DNA of 64,000 nucleotides from Desulfoluna spongiiphila (GCF_900101345.1 NZ_FMUX01000014.1:89233-153232), one strand, 5' to 3'. Positions 38,837 through 47,526 are shown, counted from the first letter of the stretch. Notes: generated by a model from the sequence alone, not told the origin. A program made the numbers and translations.

Positions 38837-38873
38837 GGTGCATCGTTGCAAAGGGGAAAGCGTGTGTGCCAAT

Positions 38874-39010
38874 GCGTTAACCTGAACGTTACTGTCTGGT
38901 AACGGTTTGTGCAAGGATTTCATGGCTTTTTTTATAGGAATAAGGGCGTATCAGCTTAACAGGTAACGGTGTTGGGTTAACGCTTGTCTGGTTCGGGTAA
39001 ACGTTAACCT
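38874..39010. promoter_or_regulatory. Cluster of activator binding-site candidates
   Basis: Related motifs recur. CGTTAC-TGTCTG-GTAACG (38887-38904) is a perfect 6-bp inverted repeat. Others are GCGTTAACC at 38874, GGTAACGGTGTT at 38962, GGGTTAACGCTTG at 38974 and GGTAAACGTTAACC at 38996-39009. They lie about 85-220 bases upstream of the sigma-54 promoter, the usual range for enhancer sites. Confidence 0.6.
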
Positions 39011-39093
39011 GTTGCGCTTTTGCGGTGTTCTGAATGTGTTATATGGCAGAATTGTTTTGCTTTTTCAGTGTGTTGGGAGCTGTGGTCGCTGTG

Positions 39094-39109
39094 TGGCACA
39101 TCGGTTGCA
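39094..39109 (+). promoter_or_regulatory. Sigma-54 promoter of the flavodoxin gene
   Basis: TGGCAC-ATCGG-TTGCA is a perfect -24/-12 consensus with GG and GC 10 bases apart. It is about 120 bases before the flavodoxin start. Confidence 0.85.
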
Positions 39110-39227
39110 AAGGTAAGACGGGACAATGTGAGAAGGGTGTCGGGAAACGGCTGGTTCGGCTCGTCTGCCTTGATACTATGCCATTTTCGGCATCTTGACC
39201 TGACTTTACCATGCGAAGGAGATACCG

Positions 39228-39773
39228 ATGAAATCACTTATTCTCTATGACTCCATGGGGGGCAATACCGCCATGGTTGCCGAGACCATTCAACACGCCC
39301 TTACCGCCAAGTCCATGGCTCCGAATCTGGTCAAGGTCGACAAGGAGCTCAGCATCGATCTGTTTGACTACGACCTTGTGTTTATCGGGTCCCCTGTCAT
39401 TGACTGGTTACCCACCAAGACCTTGATGGATTTTGTGAAAAGAAAAATGAAGGAGTACAACAACCAGGGGCGGGTGACGCCCTCATCTCCCCTCATCCCG
39501 GGGAAGTTCGGGATCAGTTTCGGAACCTATGCCGGGCCCCATATCGGAGAGAAAGAGGCCCGCCCCATGACGATGTGGCTCGATTCCTTTCTTGAGCACC
39601 TGGGGTACGCCGCCCTTGACCAGTGGCTCGTTGTTGGAAAGCATCACCACAAGCCGGATATCAACCGAAACGGACGTCTCGGAAACATCGAGGACCGGCC
39701 CAATACCACAGACCTTTCAGCCATTGAAAACAGGGTCACCGGTCTCGTGGATTCATTAATCGCCTGGAACTGA
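39228..39773 (+). CDS. Flavodoxin family protein
   Basis: 181 residues. The FMN phosphate loop is LYDSMGGNTAMVAETI, followed by FIGSPVIDWLP and FGTYAGPHIGE, which fit a flavodoxin-like electron carrier or FMN reductase fold. It is slightly longer than classical flavodoxins (about 150) and ends with a charged tail. It starts at ATG 39228 with AAGGAG 6 nt upstream. A methyltransferase gene follows 76 bases later. Expression should depend on sigma-54 and the divergent PAS activator. The redox partner is unknown. Confidence 0.88.
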   Translation: MKSLILYDSMGGNTAMVAETIQHALTAKSMAPNLVKVDKELSIDLFDYDLVFIGSPVIDWLPTKTLMDFVKRKMKEYNNQGRVTPSSPLIPGKFGISFGTYAGPHIGEKEARPMTMWLDSFLEHLGYAALDQWLVVGKHHHKPDINRNGRLGNIEDRPNTTDLSAIENRVTGLVDSLIAWN

Positions 39774-39849
39774 CCTGCACGGGCCGGGGCAACACGAATC
39801 CTGCCGTGCGGTATGGCACCTGTCCGAACTTGAAAAGGGAGAAAATCCA

Positions 39850-40683
39850 ATGACAGCACCAGAGAAAAAAGCAAATAGTGCCCCTGAGTACTGGGATGAG
39901 AAGGCCGATTTTTTTGCATCAGATGAACGGCGTCGGCGAATCCGGAGGTTGGCGGATCTTTATGAGACAAGCTGCTGGAGGTATATCGAACCGGTGCTTC
40001 CTTCCAAGGAGACCGGCATTGTCCTGGAAGCCGGGTGCGGTACCGGCCGGTGGGTTTATCACCTGGCGCCCTTGGGGTATCGCTTGGATCTCCTGGATTT
40101 TTCGGGTGAGATGATTCGTCATGCCGAGGCTAAGGTCACCCGGCAGGGCCTGGATGAAAGCGTCAGAGGGTATCATGTGCAGGACCTGTGCGATATGAGT
40201 GCGCTCCCGGATAACGGCTATGATCTGGTGCTCTCCCTGGGCATGCCTCTCTCCCTGTGCGACGACCCCGAGCAAGCCGCAGCGGAAATATTCAGGATCA
40301 CCAAACCGGGGGGCTGGGTGATATGCGACGCCATGAATCGTTACCGAACGGCCCTTGATATGGCCCGGAAAAACAACATGACCCAACTGTTCAATGCCCT
40401 CAATCAGGGCAAGGTTGTCGCGGAGTCCGGGCTGACTCATCACTGCTTCAGCCCGGATGAACTCGAACTGCTGTTTCTTGGCCAGGGGTTTGCCTCCTGT
40501 CAGCTCGCGGCGATCACGCCATTTTTTGACGTCCCGCCCTTAAAGGATCAGGTGGCTCTCTTGGATGATGACACCCTGTTCAATCAGGTCGCCAATCTCT
40601 TTCAGGCGGTATCGGAGGATCCCGGTGTGATCGGGGTGTCGAGTCGACTCCTCATCGTCACCCAGAAGCCGGAGGCCCTTTAA
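39850..40683 (+). CDS. Class I SAM-dependent methyltransferase
   Basis: 277 residues with a Rossmann methyltransferase core: motif I VLEAGCGTGRW, acidic LDLLDFSG, and the motif IV/post region YDLVLSLGMPLS, then ITKPGGWVICD. The closest general type is the small-molecule methyltransferase group (UbiE/arsenite or tellurite methyltransferase-like), but no substrate-specific cysteine triad is visible. ATG 39850 has GGGAGAAAA upstream. It is cotranscribed with the flavodoxin from the sigma-54 promoter. Substrate unknown. Confidence 0.88.
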   Translation: MTAPEKKANSAPEYWDEKADFFASDERRRRIRRLADLYETSCWRYIEPVLPSKETGIVLEAGCGTGRWVYHLAPLGYRLDLLDFSGEMIRHAEAKVTRQGLDESVRGYHVQDLCDMSALPDNGYDLVLSLGMPLSLCDDPEQAAAEIFRITKPGGWVICDAMNRYRTALDMARKNNMTQLFNALNQGKVVAESGLTHHCFSPDELELLFLGQGFASCQLAAITPFFDVPPLKDQVALLDDDTLFNQVANLFQAVSEDPGVIGVSSRLLIVTQKPEAL

Positions 40684-40897
40684 AAAAGATACGGAGATGA
40701 TACAGAAGGCCTTTCGTGTTTCCGGGCCGGGCGCCAGGGGCAGCGGCGGGCTTTTTGTTGATTTGGTGGGGGAACTATGTTTTTTTGAGTGGGATTGGCA
40801 AGCCTGACGTCAAGGCAGGGCTTGTCCGTTCTTTTATGGAAGTCAGATTCTTTTTTAAGCTTTTTAACCCATGCGTTTTTCAACGTAAGGAGTTCCA

Positions 40898-41425
40898 ATG
40901 CTCTACAGATTCGACGGAAAACAGCCCACCGTGGGGAAAGATACCTACGTCAGTGAGCTGGCAAGCGTCATCGGTGATGTGGTGATCGGAGACAACTGCT
41001 ACATCGGCCACGGGGCCATTGTCAGGGGGGACTACGGCAGGATTGAAATCGGAGACGGCACCGCCGTGGAAGAGGGGGTGATCATTCACGCGCCCCCAGG
41101 TGCCGTGAACCGCATCGGTACCCGCGTTACCCTGGGGCACAACGCGGTAATCCACGGAAAATCCATCGGAGACGGGGCCGTCATCGGCATGGGGGCCGTG
41201 CTCAGCATCCTCTCGGACGTGGGCACGGGGGCCATCGTGGCCGAAGGCGGCATCGTCAAGGCGAATCAGGTGATCCCGGAGTATGTGGTTGCCGCCGGGA
41301 ACCCTGCAAAGGTGATCCGCGATGTGTCGGCGGACGACAAAGCCCTCTGGGATTTCGGCAAACAGATCTACATCGACCTTGCCCAAAAATACCTGGACGA
41401 GGGGATGGAACCGGTGCCTGTGTGA
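40898..41425 (+). CDS. Gamma-carbonic anhydrase family protein
   Basis: 175 residues of left-handed beta-helix hexapeptides (VVIGDNCYIGHGAIVRGDYG and following). The three zinc histidines appear as GVIIHAP and LGHNAVIHG. It lacks the acidic loop of methanosarcinal Cam, like the YrdA/PaaY/CaiE-type subgroup, so carbonic anhydrase activity is likely but unproven. ATG 40898 has AAGGAG 6 nt upstream. A gap of about 215 bases separates it from the methyltransferase, so it may have its own promoter. Confidence 0.9.
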   Translation: MLYRFDGKQPTVGKDTYVSELASVIGDVVIGDNCYIGHGAIVRGDYGRIEIGDGTAVEEGVIIHAPPGAVNRIGTRVTLGHNAVIHGKSIGDGAVIGMGAVLSILSDVGTGAIVAEGGIVKANQVIPEYVVAAGNPAKVIRDVSADDKALWDFGKQIYIDLAQKYLDEGMEPVPV

Positions 41426-41446
41426 ACAAGCCGTCGGTTTCCAACG

Positions 41447-42328
41447 CTAACGCACCTGCCAGTGCCCGTCCGAGTCCAGGCAGATGGTCCTGACGTTTTT
41501 CTCCTTTTTCCCGGATCTCGGTTTGAGGTCAAACTGCAGATCGACACAGGAGGTCCCGGCGTCTTCGAAGGTCCTCACAACCGAGACTTTGCCGCTGTTT
41601 TTCGACCTGGAATTGGACCACTTCACGGATTTTTGGTCCAGGTCTTGAAGAAGGGCGGTGGCGGCTTCCACGATCTTTTCCTCGTCTTCCTTCGTCACCC
41701 CCTTGGTGGAGAACAGGGAGCCGGAGATGCTCTTACCCGCATCTTTGAGGAGTCTGTACGGCGAGGTGATGACCCCTTTGAACACACCGGTGACGGCATC
41801 CTGGGAGGCCCTTCCGACAATGCTCTCGGCATCGGCCACGATGCCTTCCACCCGGGTGAGGATGCCGGGGATGTCCTTGCGGATGGCCTCGGCCTCCCCT
41901 AAGGCCCTGTCGACCCGGGGCAGGACTTCGTCCATCTGGTGAGTGACGGTGTTCACCGTGTCGGTGATCAGGGGCAGTTGCTTTTCCAACTCAGCGACCT
42001 GGGCCTGGATGGCATCGACTCGGGTCAGGATGGACGGGAGGGCCTCTCGGAGCTGTTCCACCTCGGAGAGGATCGGCGGGATGGTCTCCCGGATTTTCCC
42101 CACCTCCGTCAGGATTGCCGGCACGGTTTCCCTTATGTTTCCTACCTCTGTAACGATGGGAGGGATCTCATCGGTGATCAGGGGAACGGTGGCTACGATG
42201 TCGTCGACCCGGGTCATCACCCCCGGCACCTCCCGGGTGACGCCTTGAATGCTGTATGCCAGCCAGGCCAGAGATCCCGCAAGCAGGGCAATGGACAAGG
42301 CCATGGCGGCTGTGAGGATGTTCTTCAT
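41447..42328 (-). CDS. Membrane-anchored coiled-coil repeat protein, unknown function
   Basis: 293 residues. One N-terminal membrane helix or uncleaved signal (5-27). Then come 14-residue repeats of the type IPPILTEVGKIRET, with at least four in direct succession (residues about 56-112) and related copies before and after, predicting a rod of two heptads per unit. The C-terminal 60 residues form a small beta-rich domain with two cysteines and a CLDSDGHWQV end, loosely like the C-terminal module of 17-kDa surface antigens. It probably spans periplasm as a structural or tethering protein. It starts at ATG 42328 with AAAGG upstream and is convergent with the gamma-carbonic anhydrase gene. Confidence 0.8.
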   Translation of the reverse strand: MKNILTAAMALSIALLAGSLAWLAYSIQGVTREVPGVMTRVDDIVATVPLITDEIPPIVTEVGNIRETVPAILTEVGKIRETIPPILSEVEQLREALPSILTRVDAIQAQVAELEKQLPLITDTVNTVTHQMDEVLPRVDRALGEAEAIRKDIPGILTRVEGIVADAESIVGRASQDAVTGVFKGVITSPYRLLKDAGKSISGSLFSTKGVTKEDEEKIVEAATALLQDLDQKSVKWSNSRSKNSGKVSVVRTFEDAGTSCVDLQFDLKPRSGKKEKNVRTICLDSDGHWQVR

Positions 42329-42371
42329 GGGTCGCCTTTCTGGGGTTGGGATGTTTGCTGGTTTATGGGGC

Positions 42372-42559
42372 TGCCTCCGGCGGCCCTGCCGGGGGCTAAG
42401 CTTTTAAAAAGTTGAATAAACAGATTCAGTTTATTCCGAATCAATAGCGAATGCGATTTTCCCTGAGGAACGAAGGGGAAAGCGCATTCGCTACCTGCTT
42501 TCGAGGTGGCACACCTCGCCGCCGGAGGCCTTCTTCCATCCCCTTTAACCATAGAAGGC
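42372..42559. repeat. Complete GCCTCCGG element plus conserved tail
   Basis: GCCTCCGGCGGCCCTGCCGG, the GCGAATGCGATTTTCCC..TGAGGAACGA..GGGGAAAGCGCATTCGC hairpin, CGAGGTG-GCA-CACCTCG and CCGCCGGAGGC, ending at 42530. After 12 bases comes CTTTAACCATAGAAGGC (42543-42559), which recurs beside three other copies. Confidence 0.9.
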
Positions 42560-42572
42560 ATGTTTTTATCTT

Positions 42573-43694
42573 TTAAAACACCCGGTCCACAAGCCGTTTG
42601 CCGCTCTGCAGCCAGGCTCCGATGCGGGTGTCCACGGCTTCCAGGGCCGCATGGGGGCAGACCTCCACGCAGCAGTAGCACCGGATGCATGTTTCAAGGT
42701 TGAAGGCCACGGCCTCGGGGGTCTCGGTGATGGCGTTGACCGGGCAGTAGGTGAGGCAGTGATTGCATTTTTGGCAGGTTGCCGGGTTCACCACGGGGCG
42801 CTGGACCATGTGCTTCCGGATGAGGTGTTTCAGAAACGAGGGGCCGAAGGTCACCGGGCTCTGGGTGGGCAGTTTGAAGTCTTTGAAGACCGTTTCCGGC
42901 ACAGGTTGGGGCGGGATGATCGTCAGGTGTCCCAGGGCAAGGGCCGCGGCCAGGGTGGGCAGGTCCTCGGGGGCAAGGCCTGCCATGCGGGCGCAGGCGG
43001 CGTCGACCCCGTGAATGTTTGCCCCTGCCACCAGGGCGCCCATGGGCCTGGGGGTCCCGTTTTTACCGGGGCCCTGGCCTTCGAGGCCTGTGACGGCGTC
43101 CACGAGGGTGACCGTGGGCCGGATCGCTTCGGCGATACCCACCAGGAGCTTGGCGAATTGTTCCCTCTGGATACCGGCCCGTGCGTGCCACTTGGGCTTT
43201 TCAAAACCCACCACGCACCCGAAGAGGTTCTTGACGCCCAGGGTGAGGGTCATCATGGCGTGGGTCTTGAACTTGGGCAGGTTGATGACGGTGGGGATTC
43301 CCAGGGCCTCCCGGGCCAGGCCGATGGTGCCGAAGGGGGCCCCGATATCTACGGGGTCGGCCGTCTGAAAGCTCCGCAACTCGTAGGGCATCCCCTTTAA
43401 TGCCTCTTCAAATCCCCCCACCCTCCAGATTTTTTCCACACTTCCCACGGCCGGGCTGTCGGCGATGAGGGGCCTTCCTCCCCGGTCCAGCACCCATGCG
43501 GCCGCGGCACGCACCACCAGCGGGTGAGTGAGGATGGCCTTTTCCGGAGGTGCGGCCAGCAGGAGGTTGGGCTTGATGAGGACCTGTTCGCAGGCGCTCA
43601 GGGGCTTGGGCATGTGGCGGTCCAGGAGATCTCCTGCCTGGCGGGTGAGCAGGGCCTTGTCGTAGGCGGAATCGACGATTTCAGGGGTGGTCAT
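42573..43694 (-). CDS. DUF362 protein with C-terminal 2x[4Fe-4S] ferredoxin domain
   Basis: 373 residues. The DUF362 domain (about 1-290) has VLIKPNLL, NLPKFKTHAM, TLGVKNLFGCV and LVDAVTGLEG. A ferredoxin module follows with CQKCNHCLTYCPVNA and CIRCYCCVEVCPHAA. DUF362-ferredoxin proteins are common in anaerobes and of unknown function; an electron-transfer or cluster-transfer role is plausible. It starts at ATG 43694 with GGAGG 4-5 nt upstream. It is divergent from a TauE-like transporter gene across an operator-bearing gap. Confidence 0.9.
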   Translation of the reverse strand: MTTPEIVDSAYDKALLTRQAGDLLDRHMPKPLSACEQVLIKPNLLLAAPPEKAILTHPLVVRAAAAWVLDRGGRPLIADSPAVGSVEKIWRVGGFEEALKGMPYELRSFQTADPVDIGAPFGTIGLAREALGIPTVINLPKFKTHAMMTLTLGVKNLFGCVVGFEKPKWHARAGIQREQFAKLLVGIAEAIRPTVTLVDAVTGLEGQGPGKNGTPRPMGALVAGANIHGVDAACARMAGLAPEDLPTLAAALALGHLTIIPPQPVPETVFKDFKLPTQSPVTFGPSFLKHLIRKHMVQRPVVNPATCQKCNHCLTYCPVNAITETPEAVAFNLETCIRCYCCVEVCPHAALEAVDTRIGAWLQSGKRLVDRVF

Positions 43695-43718
43695 GGGCCC
43701 TCCGGGGATGGGTGATCA

Positions 43719-43735
43719 ATCGTGTCGAACACGAT
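43719..43735. promoter_or_regulatory. Palindromic operator candidate
   Basis: ATCGTGT-CGA-ACACGAT is a perfect 7-bp inverted repeat located 25 bases before the DUF362 start and upstream of the divergent transporter promoter. Confidence 0.5.
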
Positions 43736-43766
43736 ATCATAATTACATAAAATAGGTTATGAAATA

Positions 43767-43796
43767 TTGACAGTCCAGAGGACCAGGTGGTAGTGT
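43767..43796 (+). promoter_or_regulatory. Candidate sigma-70 promoter of the TauE-like gene
   Basis: A perfect TTGACA (43767-43772), 18-nt spacer and TAGTGT (43791-43796), about 110 bases before the start codon. Confidence 0.5.
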
Positions 43797-43904
43797 TTTC
43801 TCCCTTTCTGTTACGGAAAAAGAGCGGTTTGGGGCCTGGAAATGTGTACGTGGGGATTGTCCGCTTTTCCGAGGCCCGGTGGTAGACAAAAGGAGACTCG
43901 GTAC

Positions 43905-44633
43905 GTGTTTGAACAGCCTGAACTCTGGCAAATCCTGGCCGCCAATGTGGCCGTGGCCTTCGGGGCCTTTATCCAAAGCGGCACCGGTTTCGGCATGGGG
44001 CTTTTGTGCGTGCCCATTCTTACCCTTATCCATCCCGTCTTTGCGCCGGGTTCCTTTCTTCTGGCCAGCATGTTCCAAAACAGCGTCATGGTCGTTAGAA
44101 ACCGCAGGGGGCTTCGAACCGACTGGCTGACGTCGATCCTTCCCGGTATTGTCATGGGCTCGGTTGTTGCCTATTTCGTCCTGAAAAACCTGAAAGGGCC
44201 GGGGGTTGAGCTGGCCATCGGGTTTACCATTCTCCTTGCCGTGGCCATGAGCGCCATCGGCTTTCGCATGGCCTTGGGTCGCAAAACCCTTGTGGGCGGA
44301 GGTGCTGTGGCCGGCATGATGTCCACCGTGGCCGGTGTGCCCGGTCCGCCCCTGATCCTCCTGCTTCAGAACGAGCCCGGTGTCCAGATCCGGGCCAACC
44401 TCGGCATCACCTTCATGTCGGGGAGCTTTGCCTCCATCGTGGCCTTCTACTTCGCCGGTCGCTTTGGCGTCCTCCATGCCCTCCTCGGGGTGTCGCTCCT
44501 TCCCGGGATCCTGACGGGGAGCCTCCTTGCCGGACCCTTTGCCCGCTTTCTGGACCGCGCCTTCCTGCGGCCCGCCCTCCTTGTGCTGGTCAGCTTCGGC
44601 GGCTTGGCCCTGATTCTGAGAAATGTACTTTAA
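43905..44633 (+). CDS. TauE/SafE family membrane transporter
   Basis: 242 residues, about eight hydrophobic helices. The internal repeat GAFIQSGTGFGMGLL and VAGVPGPPLILLL is the family hallmark. Members export or import sulfite, sulfoacetate and other sulfonated or organic anions. The start is probably GTG 43905, 9-10 nt after AAAAGGAG; an in-frame ATG at 43842 precedes that site. In this sulfur-metabolising organism a sulfite or sulfonate substrate is plausible but unproven. Confidence 0.88.
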   Translation: MFEQPELWQILAANVAVAFGAFIQSGTGFGMGLLCVPILTLIHPVFAPGSFLLASMFQNSVMVVRNRRGLRTDWLTSILPGIVMGSVVAYFVLKNLKGPGVELAIGFTILLAVAMSAIGFRMALGRKTLVGGGAVAGMMSTVAGVPGPPLILLLQNEPGVQIRANLGITFMSGSFASIVAFYFAGRFGVLHALLGVSLLPGILTGSLLAGPFARFLDRAFLRPALLVLVSFGGLALILRNVL

Positions 44634-44657
44634 AACGTTGTTATTTGACTTAAAAAG

Positions 44658-44783
44658 CCTCCGGCGGCCCTGCCGGGGGCTAAACTTTTAAAAAGTTTAA
44701 TAAACAGGTTTTAAAATCACATCTGTAACCTGCTTTCAAGGTGTTTTAGCCTGAGTGGCTTCGCACCCTTGCCGCCGGAGTTA
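44658..44783. repeat. Shortened GCCTCCGG element
   Basis: The left module is intact (GCCTCCGGCGGCCCTGCCGG, AAACTTTTAAAAAGTTTAA). The large hairpin is mostly deleted. The right end is altered: an insertion within CAAGGTG..GCACCCTTG, then GCCGCCGGAG. Confidence 0.75.
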
Positions 44784-44884
44784 TGCTGGTTAAAGTCAAG
44801 CGAATTCCAAATGTTCTTTATCGTGTTTCCAGAAGAATGAAATGGGGCTTTCCTGCAAAAACAGTTGCCACATGTCACACATCA

Positions 44885-45028
44885 TGCGAATGCCCGGAGA
44901 GCGCTTGCATAATGGCTGCCTCCATGCATTCGCCATAGGGTTTCAAGGTGCCCCCACCTTGCCGCCGGAGGCATCTTTTTGGTTTTTACTCTGCCCCTGT
45001 CGTCCATCCGACTTTAACCATAGAAGGC
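44885..45028. repeat. Partial GCCTCCGG-family element with tail
   Basis: Contains GCGAATGC..GCATTCGC, CAAGGTG-CCC-CCACCTTG and CCGCCGGAGGC (to 44973). CTTTAACCATAGAAGGC follows at 45012-45028. It fills the gap before the TIGR03545 gene end. Confidence 0.75.
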
Positions 45029-45034
45029 GTATTT

Positions 45035-46759
45035 TTAAAGCAAGCCCTTTCCCTCTTTCACCATTTGGGAGAGGTCGTCATCCATGTCGGTGATACCGCC
45101 AAGATCGCTGTTTGTCGCGGAAAAGGCGGAGCCGGTTTTCTCTTTGATGGCGGCCTGCAAACCTTTGTTGAAGTCGGCGGTGAGTTCTTTGGTGGCGTTT
45201 TTAAGGGCTTTTTTTACGTGGGTGTCAAGGTCTGAGGAGACGCTCAAGTCGTAGCTGTCCAGGGGGCCTTTGGCGACGCCTTCAACGGAGAACTCCTTCA
45301 CTTCTTTCAGGGCCCGGTTCAGGGCTTGCTGCAAGGTGCCGGGGTCGGTGGATTCGGCGAACCGTACCTGGGTCATCCGGGCGGTGAGGCCGGCGTCCAG
45401 GGTCTCGCTTCCCGCGATTTCGGCATGCCCTGTGACGGAGGCCGAGGCCCCCTCCATGCGGATGGTATCTTCAGACCCCACCGGGCGGATACCGATGCCG
45501 TTGCCGGAAAAGACGAGGCGATCCCCTGCGGTCTGGGGGCTGACCCGGTCGATGGTGGCGGTGAGGTCCACGGCATCGATGCCTTTGAGTTCACGCCCGG
45601 CAAGGGTCAGGGCCATGGGCCGTCCCACGAGGGGCTGCTGGGCGGTGACGTTCTGGACGGTGCCCGACAGGGTGCCGGCGGGGATCTCCAGTTCAAGGAT
45701 GCCCCGTGAGATGAGAAACTCAGGCAGGGGGCGCTTCTCCTTAAACGCGATATCGACGCCTTTTCCCCTGATGCGCTTTGGCTTTTCCCCTTTTTCCGCA
45801 CTCTTCTTTTTCGTCTCCTCCCCCCCGTCCGAGGGGTCCTTTTCCAGCATGGGCTGGATTTTCTTGTACCACCTGACGGCGGTTTCCACCTTGCCTTTGT
45901 ATGCATCGCCAAAGAGCAGGCCGGTGATGTTCCCTGCCCCCACGGCCGATGGCCCGTAGGTCTCTTTGAGGCGGGTATAGTCGGCCTGGGCAAGCTTGGG
46001 CAGGTTTTTTATCCGCTTTTCAAGGGTGCTGATTTCACCTTCAAGGTCTTTTTTGACGGCCTTTATGGCCTGGATGTCGCGTTCCACCTCATCGGAGATC
46101 TTTTCCAGGTCCGCGGCCTTGGTGAGCAGGGCCTTCCAGTCTGACTTGCCGTGGGTGAGCTCCTCAATGCGCTTTTCGTAGGCCTTGAAGTCCTCTTCAT
46201 CCGGCAAGTCGGCGATGCGTTTTTTAAACTCTGATTTCATCGTTTTGATGTCGGCCTGGATTTTTTCGGCCTCTTCCACGCTGGCCAGGGTCTCCTGTTC
46301 CAGGATTTTTTTCGGGTCCTTTATGTCCAGGGAGGGCAGGGAAAGGGAGGTCTTTTCGTCTTCGGCTTTGGGGGCGTCGGTTTTTTTCCCTTTGATCACG
46401 GCCCCGGAGCGGCTCCGTTCGGTGTCAAAACGGATGCCCGTGGCGGCCATCTCCGGCACAATGCATTTTCGGAAGAAGAGGGGTGCCGTTTCCACGGAGA
46501 GAGCGATGTGTCTTGCCTCCACCGCGTTTCGCATGGGGGCGTCCGGGTTGGTGACGGCAAGGCCGGTGAGGGACAGCCCCGCTGGAAAAAAGGTGAGGTC
46601 TGCGTCGGCCAGCTCCACCCGAGCGCCGACGACGAGGGTGCCGGTGGTCTCAATGGCTTTTTTAACGAGGGTATCGGCGAAGAGAACAACAAACAGGACC
46701 AGGGCCGCTGTGATGACGGCAAAGGCGGCCACGCCCTTGATGCGAATCCACTTTTTCAT
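45035..46759 (-). CDS. TIGR03545 family protein (AsmA/DUF748-like)
   Basis: 574 residues. N-terminal membrane helix (about 8-30). Residues 35-110 resemble the start of AsmA-like proteins (GARVELADADLTFFPAGLSLTGLAV). A long charged helical region follows at about 140-275, then a beta-rich C-terminal part. I recognise it as the TIGR03545 family, always seen next to TIGR03546, which is indeed the upstream gene here (18-base gap). AsmA-like proteins are thought to carry lipids between bacterial membranes, so an envelope role is a reasonable inference. ATG 46759 has AAGGAGG 7 nt upstream. Confidence 0.85.
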   Translation of the reverse strand: MKKWIRIKGVAAFAVITAALVLFVVLFADTLVKKAIETTGTLVVGARVELADADLTFFPAGLSLTGLAVTNPDAPMRNAVEARHIALSVETAPLFFRKCIVPEMAATGIRFDTERSRSGAVIKGKKTDAPKAEDEKTSLSLPSLDIKDPKKILEQETLASVEEAEKIQADIKTMKSEFKKRIADLPDEEDFKAYEKRIEELTHGKSDWKALLTKAADLEKISDEVERDIQAIKAVKKDLEGEISTLEKRIKNLPKLAQADYTRLKETYGPSAVGAGNITGLLFGDAYKGKVETAVRWYKKIQPMLEKDPSDGGEETKKKSAEKGEKPKRIRGKGVDIAFKEKRPLPEFLISRGILELEIPAGTLSGTVQNVTAQQPLVGRPMALTLAGRELKGIDAVDLTATIDRVSPQTAGDRLVFSGNGIGIRPVGSEDTIRMEGASASVTGHAEIAGSETLDAGLTARMTQVRFAESTDPGTLQQALNRALKEVKEFSVEGVAKGPLDSYDLSVSSDLDTHVKKALKNATKELTADFNKGLQAAIKEKTGSAFSATNSDLGGITDMDDDLSQMVKEGKGLL

Positions 46760-46777
46760 GGAAAAACCTCCTTGGGG

Positions 46778-47281
46778 TCAGGCCAGGGCCTTGTAGACGT
46801 CGTAAATTTTGGATGCCTTGAAGATCTGCATGAGGCGGCTCTTGTCGACCCAGGCCAGCAGGTGGTGACGGTAGGCGGTGATGAGCCGGTTGAGCACCAG
46901 AAAGAGGGGGACAAAAAGAGCCAGGGCGGTGAGCAGGCTGCCCATGACCACGGTGTTGTTGAATCGTGCCAGGCGAAAAAGGGAGATGTTGTACAGGGCT
47001 GTCCAGGTGCCGTTTAAGGCCGGCAGGGTGAGGACCTTATTACCTATGGCGTGGAAGAGGGGATCCAGGAGCCACGCCATGCCTGAAAAGACGGCCCACC
47101 CTAAAAGAAACGCAGAGAGGTTCACCCGGATGACGCACACGGCAAAGAGGATGATGAGGTTGTGCAGGGAGAAGAGCGGCGTAAATCCCAGCACCATGGC
47201 AAGGCAGAGGGCCAGGCTGATCTGGGCCGGTTCCGCCTCGGAGTTTAACAGTTTTAAGAGATTGGCAACCAGCTGGATCAT
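46778..47281 (-). CDS. TIGR03546 family membrane protein
   Basis: 167 residues with three to four hydrophobic helices (LALCLAMVLGFTPLFSLHNL, LIILFAVCVIRVNLSAFLLG and a C-terminal helix LLTALALFVPLFLVL). It resembles DUF2062-type proteins. It is the first gene of a two-gene operon with TIGR03545. Start ATG 47281 has AAGGAGG 4 nt upstream. Function unknown; the fixed pairing suggests the two act together in the envelope. Confidence 0.87.
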   Translation of the reverse strand: MIQLVANLLKLLNSEAEPAQISLALCLAMVLGFTPLFSLHNLIILFAVCVIRVNLSAFLLGWAVFSGMAWLLDPLFHAIGNKVLTLPALNGTWTALYNISLFRLARFNNTVVMGSLLTALALFVPLFLVLNRLITAYRHHLLAWVDKSRLMQIFKASKIYDVYKALA

Positions 47282-47469
47282 GGGGCCTCCTTGGCGGTGA
47301 CGAGGGCAATGCGATGGGGTTCAATGAGACGTTGCTGTTTTGTAGAGGATCGGCTTCTCGAATTGTCTCATGTTTTTAATATATTAGATTAGGTGGGGCG
47401 TGGCCCGGTGTCAAGGCGAAATGCGGCGTGAACGGGCGCAGCAGGCCCGAAGGGGAAGGGCCCTGCCTT

Positions 47470-47497
47470 GCCCCCTCTTTGGGAAACCCGAGGGGGC
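47470..47497. other. Strong hairpin downstream of lipoprotein gene
   Basis: GCCCCCTC-TTT-GGG-AAA-CCC-GAGGGGGC folds into one stem. It has no T tract on either strand. It lies about 30 bases past the lipoprotein stop and may protect or end that transcript. Confidence 0.45.
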
Positions 47498-47526
47498 GGG
47501 AAAGCACCTCCATGGACCGGTCGGCA

